16,001 bases of DNA from UCB3 sp964415605 (GTDB lineage Bacteria > Chloroflexota > Anaerolineae > Epilineales > Epilineaceae), in contig CAYQBA010000110.1 in assembly GCA_964415605.1 (NCBI GenBank), positions 1-16,001 of the forward strand, in the 5' to 3' direction. Positions 9,301 through 15,425 of this stretch are shown here, in pieces. Under the pieces are notes generated by a model. The model searched no databases and was not told where the DNA came from. It saw only the letters and a list, made by a program, of their open reading frames with translations. Numbering within the stretch: position 1 is the first letter of the stretch; every line of letters starts with the position of its first letter. Made by a program: the position numbers and the translations under genes.

Positions 9301-10210
9301 GGCCGGGCTCGACCGCGGGGTGGCGCACCGCTTCAGCCTGCGCGTCCAGCCGCGGCAGGAGGGGCTGTGGCCCACCAACGTCGACGCCGTGGCCGAGGGC
9401 ACGGACGGGTGGGACCGGCCGTTCAAGGTCACGCTGCCGGTGCCGCGCATCCGGGTCTACGGCGAGCCGCCGCCCACCGCCACGCCGACGCCCAGCCGCA
9501 CGCCCACGCCGACGCCGACCGCCACGCCGACGGTCACGCCTTCGCCGACCATCACCCCGTCGCCGACGCTGACGCCGATTCCCAAGCCGGTCTACCTGCC
9601 GCTCCTGCTCAAGACACGCGAGTGCAAGCCCGAGACCCGCAACGCCGACGTGGCGCTCGTGATCGACACGTCCAACAGCATGAGCGACCGCACGCGCCCC
9701 GACGGCCCGACGAAGCTCGACGCGGCGCGCGAGGCGGCGCGCGCGTTCGTGCTGCAGCTCGTGCCCGGGCGCGACCAGGCCGCGCTGGTGCAGTTCAACA
9801 ACACGGCAACGCTGCTCGTCGGCCTCACCGACGACCCGGCGCGGGTGTCGGCGGCGCTCGACCGGCTGACGCAAGGCGGCGGCACGCGCATCGACGACGG
9901 GCTGGACCTGGCGCGGGCCGAGCTCGAGGGCCCGGCGCACCGGGCGACGAACAACCGCGTGCTGATCCTGCTGACCGACGGCGACCCGAGCGGCACGACG
10001 CCCGAGGCCGTGCGGGCGGCGGCGGCGCGCGCGATCGCGGCGGGCATCCTGGTGTTCACCATCGGGCTCGGCCGCGACCTCGACGAGGCCCTCCTGCGCG
10101 ACATCGCGTCGCGGCCGGAGTGGTACTTCCCGGCCCCCGACACGTCCGACCTGGCGGTGATCTACGCACGTATCGTGTACGAGCTGCCGTGCCAGCCGGA
10201 GTGGCCGTAG
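3362..10210 (+). CDS. giant secreted NHL-propeller / dual VWA-domain protein (2282 aa)
   Basis: A predicted exported protein with a modular build. Residues 1-35 are a Sec signal peptide (Arg-rich n-region, ALALAAGALALVLA core, cleavage after AQA). Residues about 220-700 hold at least nine NHL-type strands such as VYVADTGNHRVQIYD, forming a first beta-propeller. Residues about 720-1080 hold repeats of the FDGRLYAGT type with W-rich strands, likely another propeller. A Pro-Thr linker (about 1088-1110) leads to a second NHL region to about 1717. A first VWA-like domain (about 1760-1940) has a degraded metal site, IVLAINTKF. A DUF11-like beta sandwich follows (about 1941-2030), then a TPTPTP linker with VYLPLLLK (about 2035-2084). 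The final VWA domain has an intact MIDAS: D2102-T-S-N-S2106, T2175 and D2206. Function is unknown; a surface adhesion or ligand-binding role is inferred from NHL and VWA domains. The gene is monocistronic and flanked on both sides by 260-bp repeats. Confidence 0.93.
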   Translation: MTAPRITRQTRPRAALALAAGALALVLAPDTAAQAGPGDTPAAYPYAGTLGTAGAPWQRSNAYLNQPWGLGADRDGVWVANTAARHLVRFGTGPVEEIGRAGDPYAVYGQPVRAPADVYVWQDSHAPFLMQRDAARDPSDRRAPGNPDAPDQPRPQPGTPQPTPKATLVPGGGQAAPGPREVWFADEDAHAVVGIPLAPDGRTGAAVVLGEPGVAGADDTHFDGPTGVAVDPAGNVYVADTGNHRVQIYDPTGAHLATIGQTGQPGAGADQLNAPARLALAANLRLYVADSGNHRVQAFDVLDPAAPRHAQTYGAGQAGAGPDQLDRPLGVAVDATFLYIADSGNGRVQIVGWRDGKPFKTLDGLAPEACGDGDPRLAWQHVSDVALDDAKNIYVAVPTRMVVAKCDAFDRAVVARYGTFDTPYLTTVNHFNAPAAAAVAADGSLAVVEADGQRAVVHPPAPAAAWALGKPGFAGAGLDRLDRPSDAAFLPDGRLVVADTGNRRLLVVAADGSGAAAWTDPAAPLEAPEGLTVLADGRVAVADAEAGRVRLFDAQGAPAGSLAGPGGQPLAFTRPADVAVDAAGTWYVSDRADHAVHAFDAQGRPLHTLGEPGVPGADHGHLSGPRGLAVDAAGRLLVADTGNHRVQAFAPGGAYVGTIGGAAGKGTGGLREPRGVSVGPDGRVYVADTYNHRIQVFTPAADPWLPAAVNGFGRREHDAIETLADFDGRLYAGTRASAGGASLWRRDEAGRWEEAATGGFGDPEHVAVTALAAFEDRLYAGTEHTRLVAAPGAAPQPTTRGGALWRSADGLAWENVAAGGFGNANNWSISAIQPFGGALYAGTRRLDASAPPELWKSDSGDAGAWQPVRIDLFSRDDWPKNTAISAMTVFTGSLIVGTCATDRTQVWASADGARWKPIGTDIGTDRPEIVPRFGSGSTGCVTSFAAYDGYLYAGMGNDVARGQTRGPRGGTEVMRCRKCDGTDWDYAAAQGFADSQNRGEVALAAFDEPPFRYLYAFVGNPGSGLQAWRAPDGLDWEPVLVGGWGDDNNADTAGAAALAHRGRLYAAGDNRANGAELWSTAGARPAVVPTAPGPTLTPTPRPSPQPPTGRAAFKKIAEWPAAPAAPPDVLGAPVDLAVADDATVYILDDAPVRLARLLPDGTWGAAIGSTGSGPDRITDAGAVAVDSANGLVYVADIGTETIIAYDRDGRFVRAIPEVYGVDLEVQPDGTLWVADRLAGGARRLDRDGTELDRIGRYSPSDDDGFIGLVAVTQEPRGRVWVADQDGDRLRAYDRGPGGGFTRVRTVDLTNPGFAANGCAGARLQALADDTLLAGACLLVDARVADTFPTNHRGSDLYQARLRTANPRAGLYFALATYDIDRDDPNNETFPSVVRYFDAGFDIVADTWRGRAFNAANADPDAVQQPARLSALADGSLILSDDLGLRRFTPDGRSVEVLPTTSFPSRHSAQTLDPRLVVATGEPGRVMGIARFTYGRRGDFMILVYGQGVNRRTCFDGECRRGVFLETIWDTTLVNNNQGRGAFDYNYAASFDPVRRQYVLLQHFADNPSTLEYPARLFLFPVSDYGRKKEVRLDGTDREALWTDVDAGPDGRIYVLDTLGDRVQVLGGGGEDLGQVQTPKDSWRVAGGPNGEIFVLTTYGHVVRMAADGTVLSRFVGMPNDFAPATALEDLAVDAWGRVYTIDTLYDQVTVFEPEGTEDDVLEGARCSLQGDKWVAPKDILLGETAELFLSLLGSCGYSEQAADIVLAINTKFPNSNANYDNLRVARQILSLVDLDRHRVGILGYTAAAEIQARLTHDRLLLVRKLANLTVGRPVPTCQESNLAALKTAGEILEDTLPGRRKVVIIIQPSAEPPPGTCAWDIERIAAAADQLRAQGVIIVAVNDPSIAASSEVFSDIPVAPRGQGVGRPALRRALARAWPDDLVKAGTLVDRLPGNIDYVPGSAVPPAVYDPAARTLTWDLAGLDRGVAHRFSLRVQPRQEGLWPTNVDAVAEGTDGWDRPFKVTLPVPRIRVYGEPPPTATPTPSRTPTPTPTATPTVTPSPTITPSPTLTPIPKPVYLPLLLKTRECKPETRNADVALVIDTSNSMSDRTRPDGPTKLDAAREAARAFVLQLVPGRDQAALVQFNNTATLLVGLTDDPARVSAALDRLTQGGGTRIDDGLDLARAELEGPAHRATNNRVLILLTDGDPSGTTPEAVRAAAARAIAAGILVFTIGLGRDLDEALLRDIASRPEWYFPAPDTSDLAVIYARIVYELPCQPEWP
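4072..5459 (+). repeat. NHL-coding DNA repeats with long identical tracts
   Basis: The NHL units are repetitive at DNA level as well as in protein. The 31-base tract at 4072-4102, encoding the VADTGNHRVQ strand, is identical to 5272-5302, and a near-identical copy begins about 4223. Two longer stretches encoding LGEPGV.GAD recur at about 3988 and 5187. Such identity could permit in-frame recombination that removes or adds about 400 codons, and it could also mislead short-read assembly. Confidence 0.75.
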
Positions 10211-10289
10211 GACCGTTGAACCGGGCGGGGCCGGAGAACCCTACAAGTTAAGGTCTGGCGGCGGGGTCAAGTGGTCAGTGGGTGACTTT

Positions 10290-10325
10290 GGCCCCCCTAA
10301 CCCCCCAATAATGGGGGGGACTCAC
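10290..10325 (+). terminator. possible transcription terminator hairpin after the giant gene
   Basis: The C6-AATAAT-G6 hairpin lies about 90 bases after the stop codon at 10210 and is the first strong stem downstream. There is no T-tract, so classical intrinsic termination is doubtful. The call rests on its place between convergent genes. Confidence 0.35.
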
Positions 10326-10430
10326 TGGCGGGTAGCATGCGTGTGCTCGGGCACCTTAGGTTGGTCGGGATGGACATCAGAATGCCACCGACCATATGAC
10401 GTCTTCCGGTATCTTGCATGAGGTTGTCAA

Positions 10431-10466
10431 GAGAGTTCCCCCCATTATTGGGGGGTTAGGGGGGCT
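10431..10466 (-). terminator. possible transcription terminator hairpin after the minus-strand operon
   Basis: The C6-ATTATT-G6 hairpin is about 70 bases past the stop of the minus-strand operon (10539) and is read as the same stem on that strand. It lacks a T-tract. With its partner at 10290-10325 it could separate two converging transcripts. Confidence 0.35.
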
Positions 10467-10538
10467 GTCCCCCCACCCGCCGACCAAGGTGACACGGTTG
10501 ACCGCCTCCGCCAACGGTTAACCTGTCACCGATGCCCC

Positions 10539-12170
10539 CTACGCCGGCCCCGCCAGCTCGCCCATCGCGCGGCCGATGTCGGCGGCCACGGCGGCCATCG
10601 TGTCGCGTTCCTGCTCGGTGTAACGCTGGCGCCCGCTCGGCCGGCCCAGCCAGATCACGCCGAAGCGCTCGCCGCCGCAGGCGAGGGGCACCTGCAGCCA
10701 TACGTCCCCCGTCCATGGCCCGCGGGTCTCGGTCACCCTCCAGCGCCCGTCGTGCTGGAGGCTGAGGGCGCCGGATTCGGCCCGCAGAGCCTCGATCGCC
10801 TCGTCGAGGAACAGCCGAGCGATCCGCTCCGGCCGCCGCAGCTGGCTCGTCAAGCTCACCTGGTCTGCGAAGCGGCGCAGCTCGGCGCCGCGCTCGCCCA
10901 CCGACTTCAGCCGCCGATCGAGGAGGCCTTGCAGTTGCCCGCGCAGCGGCGTCATCAGCGAGGCGACGACGAGCGTCGTCAGCACGATCGCCGCGTCGCT
11001 CTTCTCGCCGGTGATCGAGACAAACAGCCGCTGCGAGATCGTGATGGAGATCGTGTAGATGCCGGCCAGGATGGCGGTCAGGGCGCCGTAGAGCACCGTC
11101 CGGCTCAAGAAGTCGTCGACGTCAAGCAGCCGGTAGCGCTGGATCGCCACCCAGATCGAGATCGGGAAGAGCAGCATCGGAGGCAAGTAGACCAGCGGCT
11201 GGAAGACCAGATCGAGCCCCATCCAGGCGCTCAGCAGCCAGATCGTCACCGGCACGAAGGCGACCGTGCTGCCGCCCAGCATGAGGCGGGCTTGCTGCCG
11301 CGCCGCCGGTGAGCCGGCCCGCCGCATTCGGTAAAGCGTGATGCCGAGAAAAGCGATGATTGCCAGCGCCACGTAGAGGTAGTTGGCCTGCCAGGCCCGC
11401 GCATACGCGTACGGGGCGGCCGTGTCCCTGATGCTCGCCATGCTGCGCAGGCCCAGCCCGATCGAGAGCAGGTATGGCACGGCCAGCAGCCAGGGGCGCC
11501 GGTGGACCGGTCCCCATTCCACCGGGAAGCGCATGGCCATGCTCAGGATCGCCCCACCGGAGAGCGCCACCGCCGCCGACCACAAGCCGGACATGGCGTG
11601 GGTGGTCCAGATGTCGAAGATCAGCGCGCAGGTGATCGAGGCGGCAAAGCAGAAGAAGGCCAGGACACGGCCGGGTCGCGTCTGGCCGCGGAGCCGATAC
11701 ACCCAGGCGCCGATCATCAAGTAGGCCGCCCCGACCAGGTAGGGGATGCCGAACAGCCGCAGCAGGTCGTCGCGCGGAAACACCATCGGCGTCACGGCCG
11801 GATGCAAACGTGAACGGCCGTCCCGGAGCTCGACCATCATCGGCACCGGCTGGCCGACCGAGAGCCCGGCCACGACGGCTTGGAAGGCCTGCGACGAGGC
11901 AACCGCGTGACCGTCGACCCGCACGACGCGGTGCCCCGGCGACAGGCCGGCCGCGCCTCCCGTCCAGTCGTCGCCCTGGACCGAGGCGATGACGAGCGTC
12001 GGCTCGACCAGCACGCCGAGGAACGGCCGGTTCGCCCACGAAAGGGCCAGAAGCGGCGCCGTCAAGCACACCCCGCACGCGATCGCCAACGTGACCAGCG
12101 TGGCGATCCGGCTCAGGCGCTCGAGGATCTCGGCGCTGTCGCCGGCGAGATGGACGGGCCGCGCCGTCAC
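10539..12170 (-). CDS. PDZ-like / multi-TM / GAF membrane sensor lacking a kinase domain (543 aa)
   Basis: A predicted membrane signalling protein. After a first membrane segment (about residues 22-45) comes a PDZ-like loop (about 57-122) with GDDWTGGAAGLSPGHRVVRVDG and VELRDGR, expected outside. Seven to nine further hydrophobic segments follow between about 138 and 412, including the RYRLLDVDDFLSRTVLYGAL segment that I know from Chloroflexota membrane sensor kinases. The C-terminal part from about 425 is a coiled linker and a GAF-like domain (to about 540). No histidine-kinase, phosphatase or cyclase domain follows, so output must go through a partner protein. The start is a GTG inside a GTGA overlap with the upstream gene's stop, preceded by GGGGAG at six bases, which indicates translational coupling. 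Ligand and partner are unknown. The neighbouring dCache receptor and solute-binding protein suggest one joint pathway. Confidence 0.85.
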   Translation of the reverse strand: MTARPVHLAGDSAEILERLSRIATLVTLAIACGVCLTAPLLALSWANRPFLGVLVEPTLVIASVQGDDWTGGAAGLSPGHRVVRVDGHAVASSQAFQAVVAGLSVGQPVPMMVELRDGRSRLHPAVTPMVFPRDDLLRLFGIPYLVGAAYLMIGAWVYRLRGQTRPGRVLAFFCFAASITCALIFDIWTTHAMSGLWSAAVALSGGAILSMAMRFPVEWGPVHRRPWLLAVPYLLSIGLGLRSMASIRDTAAPYAYARAWQANYLYVALAIIAFLGITLYRMRRAGSPAARQQARLMLGGSTVAFVPVTIWLLSAWMGLDLVFQPLVYLPPMLLFPISIWVAIQRYRLLDVDDFLSRTVLYGALTAILAGIYTISITISQRLFVSITGEKSDAAIVLTTLVVASLMTPLRGQLQGLLDRRLKSVGERGAELRRFADQVSLTSQLRRPERIARLFLDEAIEALRAESGALSLQHDGRWRVTETRGPWTGDVWLQVPLACGGERFGVIWLGRPSGRQRYTEQERDTMAAVAADIGRAMGELAGPA

Positions 12171-13873
12171 GTGTCTCCCCCTGGCACGCCTTCGGTGGCA
12201 CGGGCGATGAGGATGATCTGGTAGCCGACCGCTTCCGCGGCGTGGTGCTGCGGCCGGACCCGGAGCATCTCGACCAGGTCATCCAGGCGATACTGCGCCG
12301 ACTCGTCGCGGTGCTGGAAGGCCGCGCAGGCCGCGTCCAACACGTGGCCGTCGCCGGCGGCGAGCGCGTCGGTCGGCAGGTCGTGGCACACCAGGCACTC
12401 GCCGGGAAGGAGGTTGAAGCGGTGCTCCACCCGGGCGCCATCGCCGTTCGCGCCGAGCGCCGGGCCATTGGCCGCGAGGTCCTCCATCCCGTCGACGTGC
12501 ACGAGCCGAGGCGGCTCGAAACCGGCGTTGACCAGCGTCACCTGGCCGCTCAAGGAGTCCAGCACCAGCCACAAGCCGGCCACCGCCGCCCCCGGGTCCG
12601 TGTCGGCGCAGACCAGGGCGTCGATCTCGGCCACGGCCTCCGCGGCCCCCCAGCCGTGCCGGGCGGCGGCGCGCAGGTTGGCGCGCACGAGGCTCATCAC
12701 CCCCACGGCTTGGGCCGCGTCTGCCGGCAGCCGGCAGGCTGCGACGATGAGGCGGCCGTCGGGCCGGAACCGGAAGTCGTAGAAATCACGCGGCCGCCCG
12801 TTGCTGGGCTGCTGGTGTCCCGCCAGGCTCCAGCCGGGCAGCATCGGCATCTGGTCCGGGCCGATGAGGCGGTGAACGGCCACCGCGGCATCCGCGGCGC
12901 CGCGGATCGGACGGCCGGTGCTCGGTGCGCCACGTTGCCGCAGTGCGGTCCACGCCAATCCGATGAGCGGGATGGCGATGCCCAGCACCAGCAGGCCGAG
13001 CATGATCTGCCGATACCGCGCGACGGAGGCGGTCAGCAGCGTCCAGTCATCCTCGATGACCAGGGCCCAGCCCGTCCCCGGCACCGGGGAGTAGGCCACG
13101 AGGATGTCGTTGCCGGCGCGATCGCGGGTGCGCAGCGTGCCCGCGACGGCCAGGTCGCCGAGGCCCCTGGGCCCGGGGTCGGAGAGTGGATCGCCGGCCG
13201 CCGCGTAGGTCGAGTCGTAGATGATGTCGCGCCGGCCGTCGACGACGTAGGTGTGCGCGCGTTGCCCCATTCGCAGGCGCGCGATGCTGGCGTACAACGC
13301 GCTTGCGCCCGACTCGCCGATGCGGAAGAACCCGATCAACACGCCGGAGAAGGCGCCGTCGGCGTCGTTCATCGGCACGCTGACCGCCACCGCCTGCTCG
13401 CCGACGGGGGCATCGTCCGCGGTGATGTTCGAGACCGTGATCCGCGGCGACACGATCTGCGATCGAAAGTACTCGCGGCTCGACCAATCCGCGCCGTAGC
13501 GCTCGCGCCGGGCGGGCTGGCTTGCCTGGACGCGCCCCTGGTGATCGACCAACACGACGCCGCCGTCAAAGACGGCCAGTTGGGAGGCGGCGCCCGCGAG
13601 GGCCGCGCGCCGTGCTTCCGCCGTGCCGCCGTAGATTTCCGGGCGGCGGGTCAGGCTGGACAGCTCGCTGCCGTAGCGGGTCAGCTCCTCGCGCAGCCGG
13701 GCCGCCGAGAGGAAAGCGACCTGGAGATCGCGCTCGTGGATCAACTCCCACGTGGCCGCCTGATAGGCCCTGAACACCCCGACGAGCGCGATGCCCAGGG
13801 TCACGGCGGCGAGGGCGAAGCCCCAGACGGGGGCGGTGCCGCGGCGCGCGAGCAGGCCACCCCACCGGCTCAA
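12167..13873 (-). CDS. dCache receptor with degenerate SpoIIE/PP2C-like phosphatase domain (568 aa)
   Basis: A predicted inner-membrane receptor. Membrane segments at about residues 17-37 and 287-308 bracket an extracytoplasmic dCache domain (strands VVLVDHQGRVQAS, the YGADWSSREYFRSQ loop, and VAVSVPMNDADG, then HTYVVDGRRDIIYDS and YSPVPGTGWALVIEDDW), which in this family binds small ligands such as amino acids or organic acids. The cytoplasmic part (about 340-565) follows the SpoIIE-type PP2C fold: LPGWSLAG, R-D363-F-Y-D366, LVRANLRAAA, VNAGFEPPRLVHVDG, LLPGECLVCHD498. The usual DVSGHG metal motif is replaced by about AACRLPADAAQ near residue 377, so catalysis may be lost. The start is a TTG at 13873 overlapping the upstream stop as TTGA, with AGGGAA eight bases before it. 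No ATG or GTG fits between that overlap and the first membrane segment. The downstream gene overlaps by GTGA. Confidence 0.87.
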   Translation of the reverse strand: MSRWGGLLARRGTAPVWGFALAAVTLGIALVGVFRAYQAATWELIHERDLQVAFLSAARLREELTRYGSELSSLTRRPEIYGGTAEARRAALAGAASQLAVFDGGVVLVDHQGRVQASQPARRERYGADWSSREYFRSQIVSPRITVSNITADDAPVGEQAVAVSVPMNDADGAFSGVLIGFFRIGESGASALYASIARLRMGQRAHTYVVDGRRDIIYDSTYAAAGDPLSDPGPRGLGDLAVAGTLRTRDRAGNDILVAYSPVPGTGWALVIEDDWTLLTASVARYRQIMLGLLVLGIAIPLIGLAWTALRQRGAPSTGRPIRGAADAAVAVHRLIGPDQMPMLPGWSLAGHQQPSNGRPRDFYDFRFRPDGRLIVAACRLPADAAQAVGVMSLVRANLRAAARHGWGAAEAVAEIDALVCADTDPGAAVAGLWLVLDSLSGQVTLVNAGFEPPRLVHVDGMEDLAANGPALGANGDGARVEHRFNLLPGECLVCHDLPTDALAAGDGHVLDAACAAFQHRDESAQYRLDDLVEMLRVRPQHHAAEAVGYQIILIARATEGVPGGDT

Positions 13874-15357
13874 GGCGCGTTCCCTGGGCTGGCGGCCGGC
13901 TGCGTGCGCTGGATCCGTTCCGAGACGGCCTTCATCGATGTCACGGGTGCCTGGCCGAGCACGAAGATCTGCTGCCAGGCCTCGCGGGCGATCTGCCGCG
14001 CCTCCGACATGTTGGCGAACACCTCGGCGGTGACCGAATAGCCTTCGACGTGCCCCTCGGCGAACGCGTCGAGGTCGAGGGCGCGGGCCGCTTGGGGATA
14101 GCTCGCGCGAACCAGATCGGCCCACGCCGAGACCAGCGACGCGCGCGCCGGCTGCAGCAGGTGCGACTCGGCCATGGCCAGGCCGTACTCGGGGCCGGTG
14201 AGGTACTTCATCAGGCTCCAGGCCGCCTCAGGGTGGGCGGTGCGCGCATAGATGCCGAAGCCATCGGTCGTCGCCAGGGTTGCCCGGCGGACCGGGCCAG
14301 CGGGCAGCGGCGCCACGCCGACGCGGAAGGCGGCCTTGTCGAGGATGTCCTTGAGCGCCCACGACCCTTCCTCGACGGTCGCCAGGTGGCCGGCGGCGAA
14401 GGCGTCGCGAATGGCCTGATTCTTGACGTCAAGCGGGCCGGCCAGGCTGTGGTCGACCCACATGCGGTCGCGGATCCAGCCCAGGGCCGCGAGGGTTTCG
14501 GGCCGGTCCATCCAGCTCCGGGTCGGGTCGTCGGGGTCCACGAAATGGCCGCCCCAGGCGTTGACGTGGACCTGCAGCCGGTCCCAGGCGATGTCGATCA
14601 TGCCGCCCCAGACCGCCGGCGCGTCGGCTCCGGCCGGGCGTGTCAGCCGCATGAGCGCCGACGCGTAGTCGTCGTGGTCCCAGCTGCGGTCGGGGTAGTC
14701 GACGCCAGCGGCGTCGAAGAGGTCCGCGTTGTAGAACAACGCGAGGGCGCCGTGGTACTTCGGCAGCGCGAACTGCAGACCGTCGCGCGTGAAGAGCGCA
14801 CCGTACTGTGCGGGATCCCAGTCTTGGATGGTGGCGCGGTCGAGGTCGGCGGCCACAAATGGCCGCAGGTCGAGCAGGTTGCCCGCCTGGGCCCACGCCG
14901 GGAAGAACTCGCAGCAGCCGGCCAGGACGTCCGGCGCGGTGCCGGCCTGGAAGTCGGCCATCATCTGCTCGTCGAGCTGCTCCGGGTCGGGTGTGTAGAA
15001 GACGTGAACGTTGGGGTGCTCCGCCGTGAAGCGCTCGATCATCCGCTGCGCCAGGCCGGGGAACCACGGCGTGCGCCAATCCTGGTACACCAGCTCGACC
15101 GTATCGGTGCCGTGCGGCCCCTCGCCCGAGGCCGGCAGCTGGCAGCCGCCCGTGGCCATGCCGGCCGCCGCCGCCCCCGCCAGATGCAGAAACGCGCGGC
15201 GCGAGACGGCCGTGGGTGGCCGCGAGCGTGCCGACCCGACGTGAGCGCGCCCTCTCAGCCCACGGCCGGGACTGCCCGCCTGCGGCGCTCCGGGAATCGC
15301 CCGGCCGGCCAGCCAGCGCCCGGGCTCGAACGCATGCCGCCGAGACTGGTTCGACAT
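13870..15357 (-). CDS. extracellular solute-binding protein, family 1, Tat lipoprotein (495 aa)
   Basis: Captures a solute, probably a sugar or sugar derivative, outside the membrane, like UgpB/MalE-type binding proteins. The core runs from about residue 80 to 480 with typical segments: LVYQDWRTPWFPGLAQRMIE, TAPDVLAGCCEFFPAWAQAG, ALPKYHGALALFYNADLFDAAGV, DGFGIYARTAHPEAAW and MKYLTGPEYG. The N-terminus has an SRRAFL twin-arginine motif (R53-R54), a hydrophobic stretch and a lipobox-like TGGC with Cys72, so export by Tat and lipid anchoring are likely. The n-region of 51 residues before the motif is unusually long. I chose the ATG at 15357 because AGGGGGA precedes it at good spacing; an ATG at 15405 would add 16 residues. 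No permease or transport ATPase gene follows. The stop overlaps a receptor gene (TTGA), suggesting a sensory job. The exact ligand cannot be read from sequence. Confidence 0.9.
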   Translation of the reverse strand: MSNQSRRHAFEPGRWLAGRAIPGAPQAGSPGRGLRGRAHVGSARSRPPTAVSRRAFLHLAGAAAAGMATGGCQLPASGEGPHGTDTVELVYQDWRTPWFPGLAQRMIERFTAEHPNVHVFYTPDPEQLDEQMMADFQAGTAPDVLAGCCEFFPAWAQAGNLLDLRPFVAADLDRATIQDWDPAQYGALFTRDGLQFALPKYHGALALFYNADLFDAAGVDYPDRSWDHDDYASALMRLTRPAGADAPAVWGGMIDIAWDRLQVHVNAWGGHFVDPDDPTRSWMDRPETLAALGWIRDRMWVDHSLAGPLDVKNQAIRDAFAAGHLATVEEGSWALKDILDKAAFRVGVAPLPAGPVRRATLATTDGFGIYARTAHPEAAWSLMKYLTGPEYGLAMAESHLLQPARASLVSAWADLVRASYPQAARALDLDAFAEGHVEGYSVTAEVFANMSEARQIAREAWQQIFVLGQAPVTSMKAVSERIQRTQPAASPGNAP

Positions 15358-15425
15358 CGTCCATCCCCCTTGTTTCATGACTGGCGCGTGCGCGCTCCGG
15401 ATCATGCCGTCGTCACAGCGTGCAA

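Larger units (their letters stand above)
10255..10514. repeat. MITE-like 260-bp inverted-repeat element, copy B
   Basis: Second copy of the 2987-3246 element, also 260 bases, bounded by CTGGCGG at 10255 and CCGCCAA at 10508-10514. Inner inverted repeats 10290-10325 and 10431-10466 match at 33 of 36 positions and carry the hairpins CCCCCC-AATAAT-GGGGGG (10301-10318) and CCCCCC-ATTATT-GGGGGG (10438-10455). The outer arms align to copy A in the same orientation. The core (10326-10430) aligns to copy A only as its reverse complement: CTGGCGGGTAGCATGCG here against CTGGCGGGTGGCATGCG on the minus strand of A, and GGGATGGACAT in both. It lies between two convergent genes. The remaining intergenic bases, 10211-10254 and 10515-10538, show nothing else. 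Confidence 0.85.

Noticed and set aside
3305..9940. A 2211-codon open frame antisense to the giant gene
   Set aside because: Its protein is a low-complexity mix of Gly, Ala, Val, Arg and Asp without any domain. It arises because the C-ending codons of the sense gene rarely make antisense stops. The sense frame has a signal peptide, Shine-Dalgarno, NHL and VWA domains.
2987..10514. Classical composite transposon with two insertion sequences
   Set aside because: The flanking elements are 260 bp and encode no transposase, so they cannot be insertion sequences themselves; at most they are non-autonomous or recombination sites.
13870..15357. An ABC importer operon
   Set aside because: Only the binding protein is present. 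The two downstream genes encode receptor-like membrane proteins; their membrane segments and domains do not match permeases or ATPases.
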